A stretch of DNA of 64,000 nucleotides from the NCBI RefSeq assembly GCF_017565705.1, contig NZ_JAGDYL010000001.1, forward strand, positions 372,001-436,000, given 5' to 3'. Both the position numbers and the translations under genes were made by a program. This DNA comes from Leucobacter ruminantium. Lineage in GTDB: Bacteria; Actinomycetota; Actinomycetes; Actinomycetales; Microbacteriaceae. The notes below the pieces were generated by a model. That model was given only the letters and a program-made list of their open reading frames with translations. It had not been told where the DNA came from and did not search any database. Positions 36,638 to 52,447 of this stretch are shown in pieces (the stretch's first letter is position 1; every line of letters begins with the position of its first letter).

Positions 36638-37647
36638 GGCTGCTTCGCCTGGACCTCGGCCAGAGCCTGCTCGTAGTCGGCGAGGGCCTCGGCGTTGCGC
36701 AGCTTCACCCGACGGCCGCGAGCGCCGATCCACGCGCCGAACCACACGGTCGCCTCGCGCGCCACGAGGGTCGCCAGCACGACGGGGATCGTCAGGCCGT
36801 ACTCGCGCACGAGCGCGACCGGATCCCAGCTCACGCGCTCGCCGAGCACGAAGTGGTCGTGCAGGGCGCTGCCGAGCACGGCGGAGGCCCAGACTGCCGC
36901 CGCCACCAGGAATCCGCCGAGCACATAGGCCCACCAGCCGGCGCGACCGACGATCACGACGAGCAGGATCAGCGCGATCAGGAAGCCCGCGACCGCGGCG
37001 GCGAAGCCGATCGAGGTGACGAGCGGCAACAGCCCCTCGCTCAGGAAGGTGGAGGGCGGATAGCTCGGGCTGATCCAGAGCGCGAGCGCCCCGGCGTAGA
37101 CGAGCGCGAAGCCGATCGCGGCCAGCAGCGCGATCAGCGAGCCGGCCGCCCGGTTGCCGCGGATATCGGGCGGCGTCGGCGACTGCGTGTAGAGTGCGGC
37201 CATCGGGTGATCCTCGCTGATGCGGATCTCGCCGTCGCGCACGGGGGTGTCGTCGATGCTCGGCTTCGGTTCGAGCACCGGGTCGGCCGCGGCGCTCGGC
37301 ATCACCTCGGTCTCGGCGATGCGCGATGTCTTGGACTTCGGGGGCGCCTCGAGGTCGAGCTGCGTGTCGACCTCCGAGACCTCGCGCCGATGCGCCAGCT
37401 CATCGTCGGCGTCGCCGTCCGATGCGGCGTCGGAGGAATCGCTCACGACGATCTCCTCCTTCTTCTCGACGACGATCTCGCGCACCGCGGACTCCCCGCC
37501 GTCGACGCCCGTGCCCTTCGCCCGCTCCACGGCGGCCAGCACGTCGGTGCGGCTCGCCTCGGTCTCCTCGACGGGAGCTCCCGGATTCGTCGACGTCTCC
37601 GGAGCCTCTGCCGCTCTCGATGCTGGGGTCTCGCGGTCATCGCTCAT
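36634..37647 (-). CDS. Hypothetical membrane protein with acidic N-terminal half
   Basis: A 337-residue protein. Residues 1-150 are Ala/Glu/Asp/Ser-rich and probably disordered (VEKKEEIVVSDSSDAASDGD); four predicted helices follow (about 170-192, 205-235, 240-262, 285-310) and a basic end (WIGARGRRVKLRNAEAL). Start chosen as ATG 37647 with GAGAGGTGC upstream; ATG 37695 is possible. First gene of a coupled three-gene operon of unknown function downstream of rpoC. Confidence 0.7.
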   Translation of the reverse strand: MSDDRETPASRAAEAPETSTNPGAPVEETEASRTDVLAAVERAKGTGVDGGESAVREIVVEKKEEIVVSDSSDAASDGDADDELAHRREVSEVDTQLDLEAPPKSKTSRIAETEVMPSAAADPVLEPKPSIDDTPVRDGEIRISEDHPMAALYTQSPTPPDIRGNRAAGSLIALLAAIGFALVYAGALALWISPSYPPSTFLSEGLLPLVTSIGFAAAVAGFLIALILLVVIVGRAGWWAYVLGGFLVAAAVWASAVLGSALHDHFVLGERVSWDPVALVREYGLTIPVVLATLVAREATVWFGAWIGARGRRVKLRNAEALADYEQALAEVQAKQP

Positions 37648-37755
37648 CGCTGCACCTCTCGTCGTGGGCGCATCCGGATCCCTGTCCGAACGCATATTCT
37701 GGCCGCCACACTACAAGCAGCCGCCGATATCGCGGCGATCCCGCGCGGGTCGGCG

Positions 37756-37802
37756 CGAAAAACGCGACGGGGCGCCCGCACCGAAGTGCGAGCGCCCCGT
37801 CG
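37756..37802 (-). terminator. Terminator of the rpoBC operon
   Basis: CGACGGGGCGC (37765-37775) with GCGCCCCGTCG (37792-37802), and an inner CGCAC-CGAA-GTGCG stem (37777-37790). On the minus strand the hairpin is followed by CGTTTTTCGCG (37754-37764). Confidence 0.88.
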
Positions 37803-37814
37803 ATCGGACCCGGG

Positions 37815-41708
<3,894 letters not shown>

Positions 41709-41789
41709 AATGTTCTCCTTGAGAATCTGAAAATCTGTGGTGCGGGATCGGCCCGCGCCCCGCTATCGCGCGGGGCGCGGCCGATCTAC

Positions 41790-45287
<3,498 letters not shown>

Positions 45288-45545
45288 GGAAACTACCTCC
45301 GTGGGCCCCGTCGGGCCGGTTGACCTGGTCTTGCGAGAATTGCATCGGATCACGCGAGCGAGGCTCATATGCGCTTTCGCGCCAGCTCCCGGGGCCTACC
45401 GCTATATGAAGGCATACTGGTGTCCGTAGTGCAACTATCAACTGTAACACCATCGTTATCTGCTGTCCACTATCAGATGGTCGCCCGCGACTCTCCCAGC
45501 GCATTCCAAGATTGAGGGATCCTTACCGCCGATCGGGCGAGGCGA
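45288..45545. other. Leader/promoter region between rpoB and the lacI-type gene
   Basis: 258 bp without a gene. It contains the rpoB ribosome-binding site (45289-45300) and an AT-rich block (45420-45480) suitable for the rpoB promoter. An AGGGATCC motif lies near 45516. No ribosomal-protein leader structure was recognised; rplJL are not directly upstream. Confidence 0.4.
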
Positions 45546-46589
45546 TCAGCCGTGTCGAGATCGAGGCCCCTCGATCCTCCGCACCGAGTCGCGCACGACG
45601 AGCGGCATCGGCAGCAGCAGGCGGCCGGCCTCCCGGTCTCCGAGCAGCATCTCGACGCCGCGGCGCGCCATCTCCTCGTAGGGCAGTCGCGCGGTCGTCA
45701 GCCCCGGACGAAGGTAGGCGGCCAGCTCCTCGTCGTCGAACGAGATCACCGAGACGTCGTCGGCGACGCGCAGCCCGCGCTCCGCCATCGCCTGGTACAC
45801 GCCGAAGGCCATGTTGTCGTTGCCCGCCACGAGGGCGGTGAGCTCGGGGTGCTCGTCGAGCAGGCGGTGGGCGCACTCGTAGCCGATCTCGGGCGACCAC
45901 TCCGAGGTCTCCGTGAGCACGGGGCGCACCCCGGCCCGCGCGAGCGCTTCGAACAGGCCGGCGAAGCGGTCGCCGATGGTCGCGGAGCGGCGCGGGTCGC
46001 CGATCACGTCGGGCAACTCGCCGACGACGCCGATGCGGCGGTGTCCGCGCTCGATCAGGTGCTCGGCCACGGCCATGCCCGCGGCCCGTTCGTCGGGGAG
46101 CACGTGCGGATGCCCGCCCGGTGTGACGCCGTTCACCACCACGAGCGGGGTGCTCCCCTGCTGCTCGGGGATCTCGATCAGCCTGGCCGACATGAGGCCG
46201 ATGAGCAGGCCGTCCACGCGCCGGTCGGTGAGCTCCTGGAGGGCGTCCGCGAGGTCGTCTCCCCCACCCGTCTCGGTGATGAGCACGGTGTGCCCGTGCG
46301 CCTTCGCCGCATCGAGCACCCCGCGGATCATGCCGGATGCGTATCTCGTGATCGTGACCTGGTCGGAGACGAAGCCGATCGTGCGGGTCTTGCCCGAGCG
46401 CAGACTCTGCGCCGCGGGGTTGGGCCGGTAGCCGAGCTCGTCGGCCGCCGCGCGCACGCGCTCAGCCGCCTCCGCCGAGAGCCGTGTGTCGCGGCGGTCG
46501 TTGAGGATCATGCTGACGGCGGACTTCGACATGCCCGCGCGTCGGGCGACGTCGGCCAGCGTCGGGCGGCGTGCGGTGCCTCCGGCCAT
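45546..46589 (-). CDS. LacI-family repressor of the sucrose genes (CscR-like)
   Basis: A 347-residue repressor. Helix-turn-helix TLADVARRAGMSKSAVSMIL (10-29) with hinge helix, then a periplasmic-binding-protein-like sugar domain (IGFVSDQVTITRYASGM onwards; DGLLIGLMS; FDDEELAAYLRPGLTTARLP near the end). Divergent from the GH32-fructokinase gene. Its likely operator lies at 46712-46730 and is duplicated upstream of cscB. The inducer is presumably sucrose or fructose (inference). No sugar-kinase domain. Confidence 0.9.
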   Translation of the reverse strand: MAGGTARRPTLADVARRAGMSKSAVSMILNDRRDTRLSAEAAERVRAAADELGYRPNPAAQSLRSGKTRTIGFVSDQVTITRYASGMIRGVLDAAKAHGHTVLITETGGGDDLADALQELTDRRVDGLLIGLMSARLIEIPEQQGSTPLVVVNGVTPGGHPHVLPDERAAGMAVAEHLIERGHRRIGVVGELPDVIGDPRRSATIGDRFAGLFEALARAGVRPVLTETSEWSPEIGYECAHRLLDEHPELTALVAGNDNMAFGVYQAMAERGLRVADDVSVISFDDEELAAYLRPGLTTARLPYEEMARRGVEMLLGDREAGRLLLPMPLVVRDSVRRIEGPRSRHG

Positions 46590-46676
46590 GTTCCTCCCAG
46601 CGTCGTGTCCGCTTCAACGCTATCCGGTCTCGGCCGCACCCGCAGCGGGATCGGCGGCGCAGCACCCCGGTGCGCG

Positions 46677-46730
46677 TTGACGGCGCGTCGGGCGACGTGT
46701 TACTTTGCGTGTGCTGAATGCTTTCAGCGC
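46677..46730 (+). promoter_or_regulatory. Promoter and LacI-type operator of the GH32-fructokinase gene
   Basis: TTGACG (46677-46682), 18-bp spacer, TACTTT (46701-46706) form a sigma-70-type promoter. The operator GCTGAATGCTTTCAGC (46713-46728) covers the predicted transcription start. Its 19-bp extension (46712-46730) is the exact reverse complement of that before cscB. An ATG inside the operator (46718) is therefore unlikely to be the translation start. Confidence 0.8.
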
Positions 46731-46765
46731 GTCGCGGATCCCTCGCCCATGCGGAGAACCGAACG

Positions 46766-49234
46766 ATGTCAGCGCCGCTCCCACCCCGTATCCGAACGCG
46801 AGAGACGTTCCCCGATCCCGAACCCGGAGCCATGACCAGCCTGCACTTCGCCCCGCCGCTCAACTGGATGAACGACCCGAACGGCCTCGTCTTCCACGAC
46901 GGCCGCTACCACCTGTTCTTCCAGCACAATCCGCTGGGCACGGTGCACGAGAACATCAGCTGGGGCCACGCGTCGAGCCTCGACCTCGCGACGTGGGAGC
47001 TGCACCCGCTCGCCATCCCCTTCGACGAGGACGAGGAGATCTTCTCCGGCTCCATCGTGCTCGACGGCGAGGGATCCACGGGTCTCGGTACCCCGGAGAG
47101 CCCCGCCCTCATCGCCTTCTACACCTCCATGTCGAAGCGCGACGGAACCCAGGCGCAGTCGATCGCCTACAGCCTCGATGCGGGCACGAGCTGGACCAAG
47201 TACGCCGGGAACCCGGTGCTGGACCGCGGCTCCCTCGATTTCCGCGACCCGAAGGTGTTCCGGTGGACGGGCGCCGACGACTCGTACTGGGTGATGATCG
47301 CGGCGGAGGCCGAGGATCGCCAGATGGTGCTCTACCGCTCCGACGACCTGCTGAGCTGGACCCACCTGTCGACGTTCGGCCCGGCCGGCGCCGTGGGCGG
47401 CGTCTGGGAGTGCCCCGATCTCTTCCCGCTGCGGCTCGAGGGAACGGACGAGACCCACTGGGTGCTGCTCGTCAGCCTCAATCCGGGAGGGATCGCAGGG
47501 GGCTCGGGCACGCAGTACTTCGTCGGCGACTTCGACGGCACGGCCTTCACCCCGCTGGAGCCCCGCCGACCGGTCGAGTCGTCGGAGTCGGAGGGGATGC
47601 GCGAGCTGGACTGGCTCGACTACGGACGGGACTGCTACGCGGGTGTGACCTTCTCCGGGCTCCCGGACGACGAGCGCACCCTCATCGCCTGGATGGGCAA
47701 CTGGGATTACGCCAGGGAGATGCCGGTCGACCCCCGCGCACCGCAGCGGGGCGCGATGACGCTCCCCCGCAGGCTGTCGCTCGTCTCGGAAGCGGGTCGG
47801 CCCGTACTGCGTCAGACCCCGATCGGGCCCGAGCTCGCGGAGGAGACCCGACTCGAGGGGCTGGAGATCACGGACAGGACTGAACTCGCGATGCCCGTGC
47901 CCGCAGCCGGGCGCATCGAGGCGACCGTCGCCGTCGGGGGCGCGGCCGGCTTCGCCTTGCGCCTCGACGGCGAGGAGGGACGGAGCGTCGAGCTGAGCTA
48001 CGACGCCGGGACCGGGGAGCTGCGGCTCGACCGGCGCGGCGCGGCGGCCGGGCTTCCCGACTCCTTCGGCAGCGTCGAGCGGATGCCGATCGGGTCGGGC
48101 GTGCCGCTCGAGGCGGCCGAGCCGATCGAGCTGGTCATCTGGATCGACGAGCGCGCGATCGAGGTCTACGCCGACGGCGGAGTGCGGGTGCTCACCGACC
48201 TCGTCGGCGGCCTGCGGGCGCCGCGCATCTCCGTCGAGGGCGTCGACGGATCCGTCGCGCTCACCAGCATCACGAGCGCGGGGAGCGTCGCGAGCGCGGC
48301 GGCACGCGATACGGAGAGCCTCCCACCCGCCTGCGCCGCAGTGATCGGCGAGGCACTCGTCGACGTCGTCGAGGGGGCCGCCTACCCCGGCGGGTCGCCG
48401 CTCAACATCGCCATCGGCCTGAGCCGGCTCGGGGTGCCGACGGTGCTCCACACCCGGATCGGGTCTGACGACCACGGCCGGGGCCTCTCCGAGCACCTCT
48501 CGCGCTCGGGCGTCGAACTCGCGCAGGGATCCCTCGTCGAGGGCCCGACGGCGACCGCGGTCGCGACGATCGATGCGGAGGGGCGGGCGAGCTACGAGTT
48601 CGACATGGACTGGAGCATCCCGACGCCCGACACCTCGGCGTGCTCCATCGTGCACACCGGCTCCATCGGGGCCGTTCTCGAGCCCGGCGGGCGCGTCGCG
48701 CGCGAGGCCATCCGCAACGCAGGGGGTACCGTGCTGCGCAGCTTCGACCCGAACATCCGCCCCGACATCATGGGCGACGCCGATACGGTGCGGGCGCTCG
48801 TGCGCGAGCTCGCAGCGCTCTGCCACGTCGTCAAGCTCAGCGACGAGGATGCGCTCTGGCTCGGCGCCGACAGGGGCGCGGCTCCCGAGCAGGTGCTCGA
48901 CGAGCTCGCGGCGACGGGCGTCCCGTTCGCGGTGATGACGCGCGGCGAACAGGGCTGTCTCGCCGTCGTCGACGGCGTGCGGCACGAGCGCACCGCCCGC
49001 GCCGTCGAACCGGTCGACACCATCGGAGCCGGCGACGCGTTCATGTCGGGCCTGCTGTTCGGGCTCGTGCGCGACGGCAGCGACCGGCTGCTCGTCGAGG
49101 GAGTGCGGCTCTCGGCCGAGCGGGTCGAGCGTGCGCTCGACGCCGCGCTGGCGAGCGCCGCCGTCGCGGTGTCCCGCGCCGGCGCCGACCCGCCCGTGCG
49201 GGGAGAGCTCGAGGCCGTCCGCCGCGCGGGTTGA
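46766..49234 (+). CDS. Bifunctional GH32 beta-fructosidase - PfkB fructokinase fusion
   Basis: 822 residues in one uninterrupted frame. Residues 20-345: GH32 five-bladed propeller of the levanase/exo-inulinase subgroup with nucleophile Asp37 (NWMNDPNG), transition-state Asp161 (FRDPK) and acid/base Glu215 (ECPDL). About 355-512: GH32 C-terminal beta-sandwich. About 513-521: short Ser/Ala linker. 522-822: PfkB-family fructokinase with GEALVDVVEG, the sugar-binding YPGGSPLNIAIGLSRLG, and DTIGAGDAF with catalytic Asp757. No signal peptide, so intracellular. Start ATG 46766 with GGAG 8 nt upstream. It would hydrolyse imported sucrose or fructan and phosphorylate the released fructose. Both halves keep all key residues. 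Confidence 0.92.
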   Translation: MSAPLPPRIRTRETFPDPEPGAMTSLHFAPPLNWMNDPNGLVFHDGRYHLFFQHNPLGTVHENISWGHASSLDLATWELHPLAIPFDEDEEIFSGSIVLDGEGSTGLGTPESPALIAFYTSMSKRDGTQAQSIAYSLDAGTSWTKYAGNPVLDRGSLDFRDPKVFRWTGADDSYWVMIAAEAEDRQMVLYRSDDLLSWTHLSTFGPAGAVGGVWECPDLFPLRLEGTDETHWVLLVSLNPGGIAGGSGTQYFVGDFDGTAFTPLEPRRPVESSESEGMRELDWLDYGRDCYAGVTFSGLPDDERTLIAWMGNWDYAREMPVDPRAPQRGAMTLPRRLSLVSEAGRPVLRQTPIGPELAEETRLEGLEITDRTELAMPVPAAGRIEATVAVGGAAGFALRLDGEEGRSVELSYDAGTGELRLDRRGAAAGLPDSFGSVERMPIGSGVPLEAAEPIELVIWIDERAIEVYADGGVRVLTDLVGGLRAPRISVEGVDGSVALTSITSAGSVASAAARDTESLPPACAAVIGEALVDVVEGAAYPGGSPLNIAIGLSRLGVPTVLHTRIGSDDHGRGLSEHLSRSGVELAQGSLVEGPTATAVATIDAEGRASYEFDMDWSIPTPDTSACSIVHTGSIGAVLEPGGRVAREAIRNAGGTVLRSFDPNIRPDIMGDADTVRALVRELAALCHVVKLSDEDALWLGADRGAAPEQVLDELAATGVPFAVMTRGEQGCLAVVDGVRHERTARAVEPVDTIGAGDAFMSGLLFGLVRDGSDRLLVEGVRLSAERVERALDAALASAAVAVSRAGADPPVRGELEAVRRAG

Positions 49235-49321
49235 TCGGGGCGGCCTGCGCGCGGCGACCCCTCAGGCGGTTGTCAGAGCTTCCGCAGTTCCGAGCCGAGG
49301 GCACCCGCTAGCGTTTGCGAC

Positions 49322-49993
49322 ATGTCAGGCACCTCCGTCTCCGCCGCGCCCGCGGTGCGAGCGGCGGTGCCGTTCGCGTTCCTCGGCCTGGGCGCCATCG
49401 TGGCGGTCGGCGCCTATCTGCGCTTCGTCAGCTCCTCGGCGTTCGGCATCGATCTCTGGTGGGGCGGGATCGTGCGCCTCACCCGGGGCTCGGCCCCGTA
49501 TGCCGTGGCCGTCTTCTGCGCCGAGGTCGGCACGGCGGTGGGCGTCGCCGCCCTGGGCGCGGTGGCCATGGCGCTGCTGTTCGCGACGCGCAGGCCGCGC
49601 GACGCGGCCGCGGTGGGGACCTCGCTGCTCATCGGCGTCGCCGGGTCCGAGCTGCTGAAGTCGCTCGTGCTGCGGCCTCGCCCCGAGCACGCGATCTATT
49701 CGGCGCACGGCAGCTCCTTCCCGTCGGGGCACTCCATGGGCGCGGCCGCCCTCGCCTGCTCGCTCGCCCTCGTGGTGCACTGCTCCGACGACGTCGCGGC
49801 GCGCACGAGACGTCTGGCCTGGATGGTCGCGGCCGCGTGGGCGCTGCTCATGATGTGGAGCCGCACGGCGCTGGGTGTGCACTGGCTGAGCGACACGATC
49901 TGCGGCGCGCTGCTCGGGGTGGCGGCGGCGCTGCTCGGGCGCCGCATCTGGACGGGTCGCGGACCGTCCGGCCGTGCGCGCACCGTGGGCTGA
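49322..49993 (+). CDS. PAP2-family membrane phosphatase
   Basis: A 223-residue protein with six predicted helices and the three-part acid phosphatase signature: KSLVLRPRP (motif 1), FPSGHSMG (motif 2, catalytic His) and SRTALGVHWLSD (motif 3). Likely acts on lipid phosphates (phosphatidate, undecaprenyl diphosphate or similar) at the outer membrane face; the exact substrate is open. TAGCGT lies 7 nt before the ATG, suggesting a leaderless transcript. Confidence 0.9.
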   Translation: MSGTSVSAAPAVRAAVPFAFLGLGAIVAVGAYLRFVSSSAFGIDLWWGGIVRLTRGSAPYAVAVFCAEVGTAVGVAALGAVAMALLFATRRPRDAAAVGTSLLIGVAGSELLKSLVLRPRPEHAIYSAHGSSFPSGHSMGAAALACSLALVVHCSDDVAARTRRLAWMVAAAWALLMMWSRTALGVHWLSDTICGALLGVAAALLGRRIWTGRGPSGRARTVG

Positions 49994-50040
49994 CCGTACC
50001 TCGCGCCTCGATGTCGGGGGTCGCGCGTAGGCTTGCAATC

Positions 50041-50367
50041 ATGACCGAGACCATCATCTTCGGCGCCGACTGGTGCCGCGACTGCCGTCGCGCGAAGCTC
50101 GTGTTCGACCGCGCCGGGGCCGCGTATCGCTACGTCGACCTCGTGCAGGAGCCCGAGGCCGCTGCCGTCGCGAAAGACATCAGCGGCCGCACCAACATCC
50201 CGGTGATCCTCTATCCCGACCGCAGCCACCAGGTCGAACCGTCGAACGCAGACATGCTGCGCAAGATCGAGGAGCTGGGCCTCGTCGGCGCATCCGGAGG
50301 CGGCGCAGCCGAGCCCGAGGCGGCGGAGCCCGGCGCACCGGAACCCGGCCGGGCGGAGTCCGAATGA
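50041..50367 (+). CDS. Glutaredoxin-like (mycoredoxin-type) protein
   Basis: A 108-residue thioredoxin-fold protein with redox motif WCRDC (Cys12, Cys15), the cis-Pro segment TNIPVILYPD and a Gly/Ala/Glu-rich disordered tail from residue 83. The dipeptide between the cysteines (RD) resembles actinobacterial glutaredoxin-like/mycoredoxin-type proteins; a mycothione reductase gene is 3 kb downstream. TAGGCT is 7 nt before the ATG. Its stop overlaps the next start (ATGA). Confidence 0.85.
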   Translation: MTETIIFGADWCRDCRRAKLVFDRAGAAYRYVDLVQEPEAAAVAKDISGRTNIPVILYPDRSHQVEPSNADMLRKIEELGLVGASGGGAAEPEAAEPGAPEPGRAESE

Positions 50368-51260
50368 GACTGCCCGCGCCGGTCGAGCTGAGCTCGGGCC
50401 TCACGGCCGAGATGGAGGAGGACCGCTGGGTGCCCGGCAGTCTGCAGCTGCTCGTCGACGGCACCCCGCAGTCGCACGTGAATCTGCGCGACCCCTCCGA
50501 GCTCTTCTTCGAATACGTGCGCCGCATCGGACACGTGATCGATCTCATCGCCGAGCCGGGCCGCCCCGTCTCGGCGCTGCACCTGGGAGGCGGCGCGTTC
50601 ACGCTGCCGCGCTACATCGAGGCCACGCGACCGGGCAGCAGGCAGCAGGTGATCGAGCTCGAGGGGGCGCTCGTCGATCTGGTGCGCGAGGCGGCCCCGC
50701 TGCCGCAGCGCGCGAGCATCCGCGTGCGCCGCGGCGACGCCCGCGAGGTGCTGGCCAGGCTGCCCGAGGGCATGCGCGGCGCGATGGACGTCGTGGTCGT
50801 CGACATCTTCGCCGGTGCGCGCACGCCGGCCCACGTCTCGAGCGTCGAGTTCTACGAGCTGATCCGCCCGTTCCTCGCGCCGGGCGGCGTGGTCGTGGTG
50901 AACGCGGCAGACGGGAAGGGGCAGCCGTTCGTGCGCGGCCAGATCGCGACGCTCTCGGCGCTGTTCTCCTCGGTCGCTGCGATCGCCGAGCCCCAGGTGC
51001 TCAAGGGCCGACGCTTCGGCAACGTCGTGCTCGTCGCCTCGGGCGCCCGCTCGCCCGGCGTGGAGGGCGCCGGGCGCAGCGTCTCGACCGACCCCGACCG
51101 CCTCGACTGGCTCCCCCGGCTGCTCGCAGGAGGGCCGCACCCCGCGCGCATGCTCGTCGGCCGCGAGCTCGAGGATTTCGCGCGCGGCGCGAAGCCGGTC
51201 ACCGATGCGACCGCCGTCGACTCGCCGCTGCCGGCGAAGGAGTTCTTCGACCGTGGCTGA
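50364..51260 (+). CDS. Spermidine synthase-like methyltransferase-fold protein
   Basis: A 298-residue protein of the spermidine-synthase-like family: ALHLGGGAFTLPRYIEATRPG as the nucleotide-binding glycine loop, QQVIELEGALVDLVRE (acidic ribose contact), RRGDAREVL, and VVVDIFAGARTPAHVSSVEFY. The N-terminal beta-domain of true spermidine synthases is short, so aminopropyl transfer is not assured; many actinobacterial fused-SpeE-like proteins have unknown roles. Coupled to the glutaredoxin-like gene and overlapping the SprT-like gene. Confidence 0.8.
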   Translation: MRLPAPVELSSGLTAEMEEDRWVPGSLQLLVDGTPQSHVNLRDPSELFFEYVRRIGHVIDLIAEPGRPVSALHLGGGAFTLPRYIEATRPGSRQQVIELEGALVDLVREAAPLPQRASIRVRRGDAREVLARLPEGMRGAMDVVVVDIFAGARTPAHVSSVEFYELIRPFLAPGGVVVVNAADGKGQPFVRGQIATLSALFSSVAAIAEPQVLKGRRFGNVVLVASGARSPGVEGAGRSVSTDPDRLDWLPRLLAGGPHPARMLVGRELEDFARGAKPVTDATAVDSPLPAKEFFDRG

Positions 51261-51714
51261 GCTGGCGCGCGTGCGGGTGTGGGCCGAGGCGCTGATCCGC
51301 ATGCACCTCGACCCTGTCTTCGGCGAGGGATCGTGGAGCTTCGACTTCGACCACGCGAAGCGCCGCGCGGGGCTCTGCAACTACACCGAGCGCCGCATCA
51401 CGGTCTCGCGCTACCTCGCGTCGAAGTTCGAGGACGACGAGATCCACCAGGTGCTGCTGCACGAGGTGGCGCACGCGATGGCCGGGCCGGATGCCGGGCA
51501 CGGCGCGGTGTGGAAGCGCACGGCGGCCGGGATCGGCTACGTCGGGGGCCGCACCCACGACGGCGAGATCGCGCACGAGCGCGCCCCCTGGATCGGGGCC
51601 TGCCCGGCGGGCCACGAGCACTTCCGCTTCCGCAGACCGACCCGTGTGACGTCGTGCGCGAAGTGCGCGCGCGGCTTCTCCCCCGCCCACGTCATCTCCT
51701 GGCGCAGGCGCTGA
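51253..51714 (+). CDS. SprT-like zinc metallopeptidase-domain protein
   Basis: A 153-residue protein. Zinc motif HEVAH at 70-74 with Glu71, in the context QVLLHEVAHAMAGPDAGHG; C-terminal zinc-ribbon-like cysteines (GACPAGHEH ... SCAKCARG). Resembles bacterial SprT/SprTN-like proteins. Start taken as GTG 51253, inside the end of the previous gene (8-bp overlap). A role in degrading DNA-bound or aggregated proteins is possible by family, not shown. Confidence 0.82.
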   Translation: MAELARVRVWAEALIRMHLDPVFGEGSWSFDFDHAKRRAGLCNYTERRITVSRYLASKFEDDEIHQVLLHEVAHAMAGPDAGHGAVWKRTAAGIGYVGGRTHDGEIAHERAPWIGACPAGHEHFRFRRPTRVTSCAKCARGFSPAHVISWRRR

Positions 51715-51722
51715 GGGATCCC

Positions 51723-52298
51723 TCAGCAGCCCACGGCGGCGAGCGCCTGCCGCAGCAGCGCCCCGCGTCCGCCGGGCAGTTCGTCGAGCGTCGCGGCGGA
51801 GAGCGCCTCCTCGGGCGCCATCCAGGTCACCTCGAGTGCGTCCTGCCGCGGGCTGCACGAGCCCGTGACAGGCACGACGTAGACGAGCGACACGGCGTGC
51901 TGGCGCTCGTCGACATAGCTCGAGATGCCGGGCATCGGGAAGTACTCGGCCACCTGCACGGGCACGAGGGCAGCCGGCATCTGCGGGAACGCCATAGGCC
52001 CCAGGTCGTTCTCGAGGTGGCGGAAGAGCGCCTCGCGCAGCGTCTCGCCGTAGCGCACCCGCCCGGAGACGAGCGCCCGGGTCATCACACCCTCGGGGGT
52101 GCTCCGCAGCAGCAGACCGACCTCGGTCACCTGCCCGAGACCGTCGAGCCGCACCGGCACGGCCTCGACGTAGACGACCGGCAGTCTCCCCCGCACGAAG
52201 GCGAGTTCGTCGTCGCTCAGCCAGCCCGGGTTGCCCGGGGGCGACGGGCGATCCTCAGGCCCTTCGGGTTCGGGCAGCTCGGCGGTGTCGATGCTCAT
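51723..52298 (-). CDS. DUF4916 / degenerate Nudix-fold protein
   Basis: A 191-residue protein. N-terminal acidic/proline segment (1-30), GWLSDDELAFVRGRLPVVYVE, RALVSGRVRYGETLREALF, AVSLVYVVPVTG. The position of a Nudix box is occupied by GETLREALFRHLENDLG, lacking the catalytic REXXEE core, so pyrophosphohydrolase activity is doubtful. Start ATG 52298, with CACAAT 7 nt upstream on the minus strand; ATG 52307 is possible. Its end converges with the SprT-like gene across a perfect GAGGGATCCCTC palindrome. Confidence 0.75.
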   Translation of the reverse strand: MSIDTAELPEPEGPEDRPSPPGNPGWLSDDELAFVRGRLPVVYVEAVPVRLDGLGQVTEVGLLLRSTPEGVMTRALVSGRVRYGETLREALFRHLENDLGPMAFPQMPAALVPVQVAEYFPMPGISSYVDERQHAVSLVYVVPVTGSCSPRQDALEVTWMAPEEALSAATLDELPGGRGALLRQALAAVGC

Positions 52299-52447
52299 GG
52301 TCAACATTGTGCAGCACTCCGGCGCTCGGCGCAGCGTGCGCGTTGAAAGCGGCATCCGAACGCGCCCGGCCGCTCACCGGGCCTCGCGATGCACGCCTGC
52401 CCGCGCGGCTCTTGGGCGACGGGCCTCCGACGCGGGACACTGGAGGC

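Noticed and set aside
45288-45545. Ribosomal-protein-type leader or riboswitch upstream of rpoB
   Set aside because: No recognisable conserved structure; rplJL absent. Treated as ordinary promoter/leader.
46718-46765. Earlier ATG (46718) as start of the GH32-kinase protein
   Set aside because: It lies inside the operator at the predicted transcription start; ATG 46766 has a ribosome-binding site and matches the family N-terminus.
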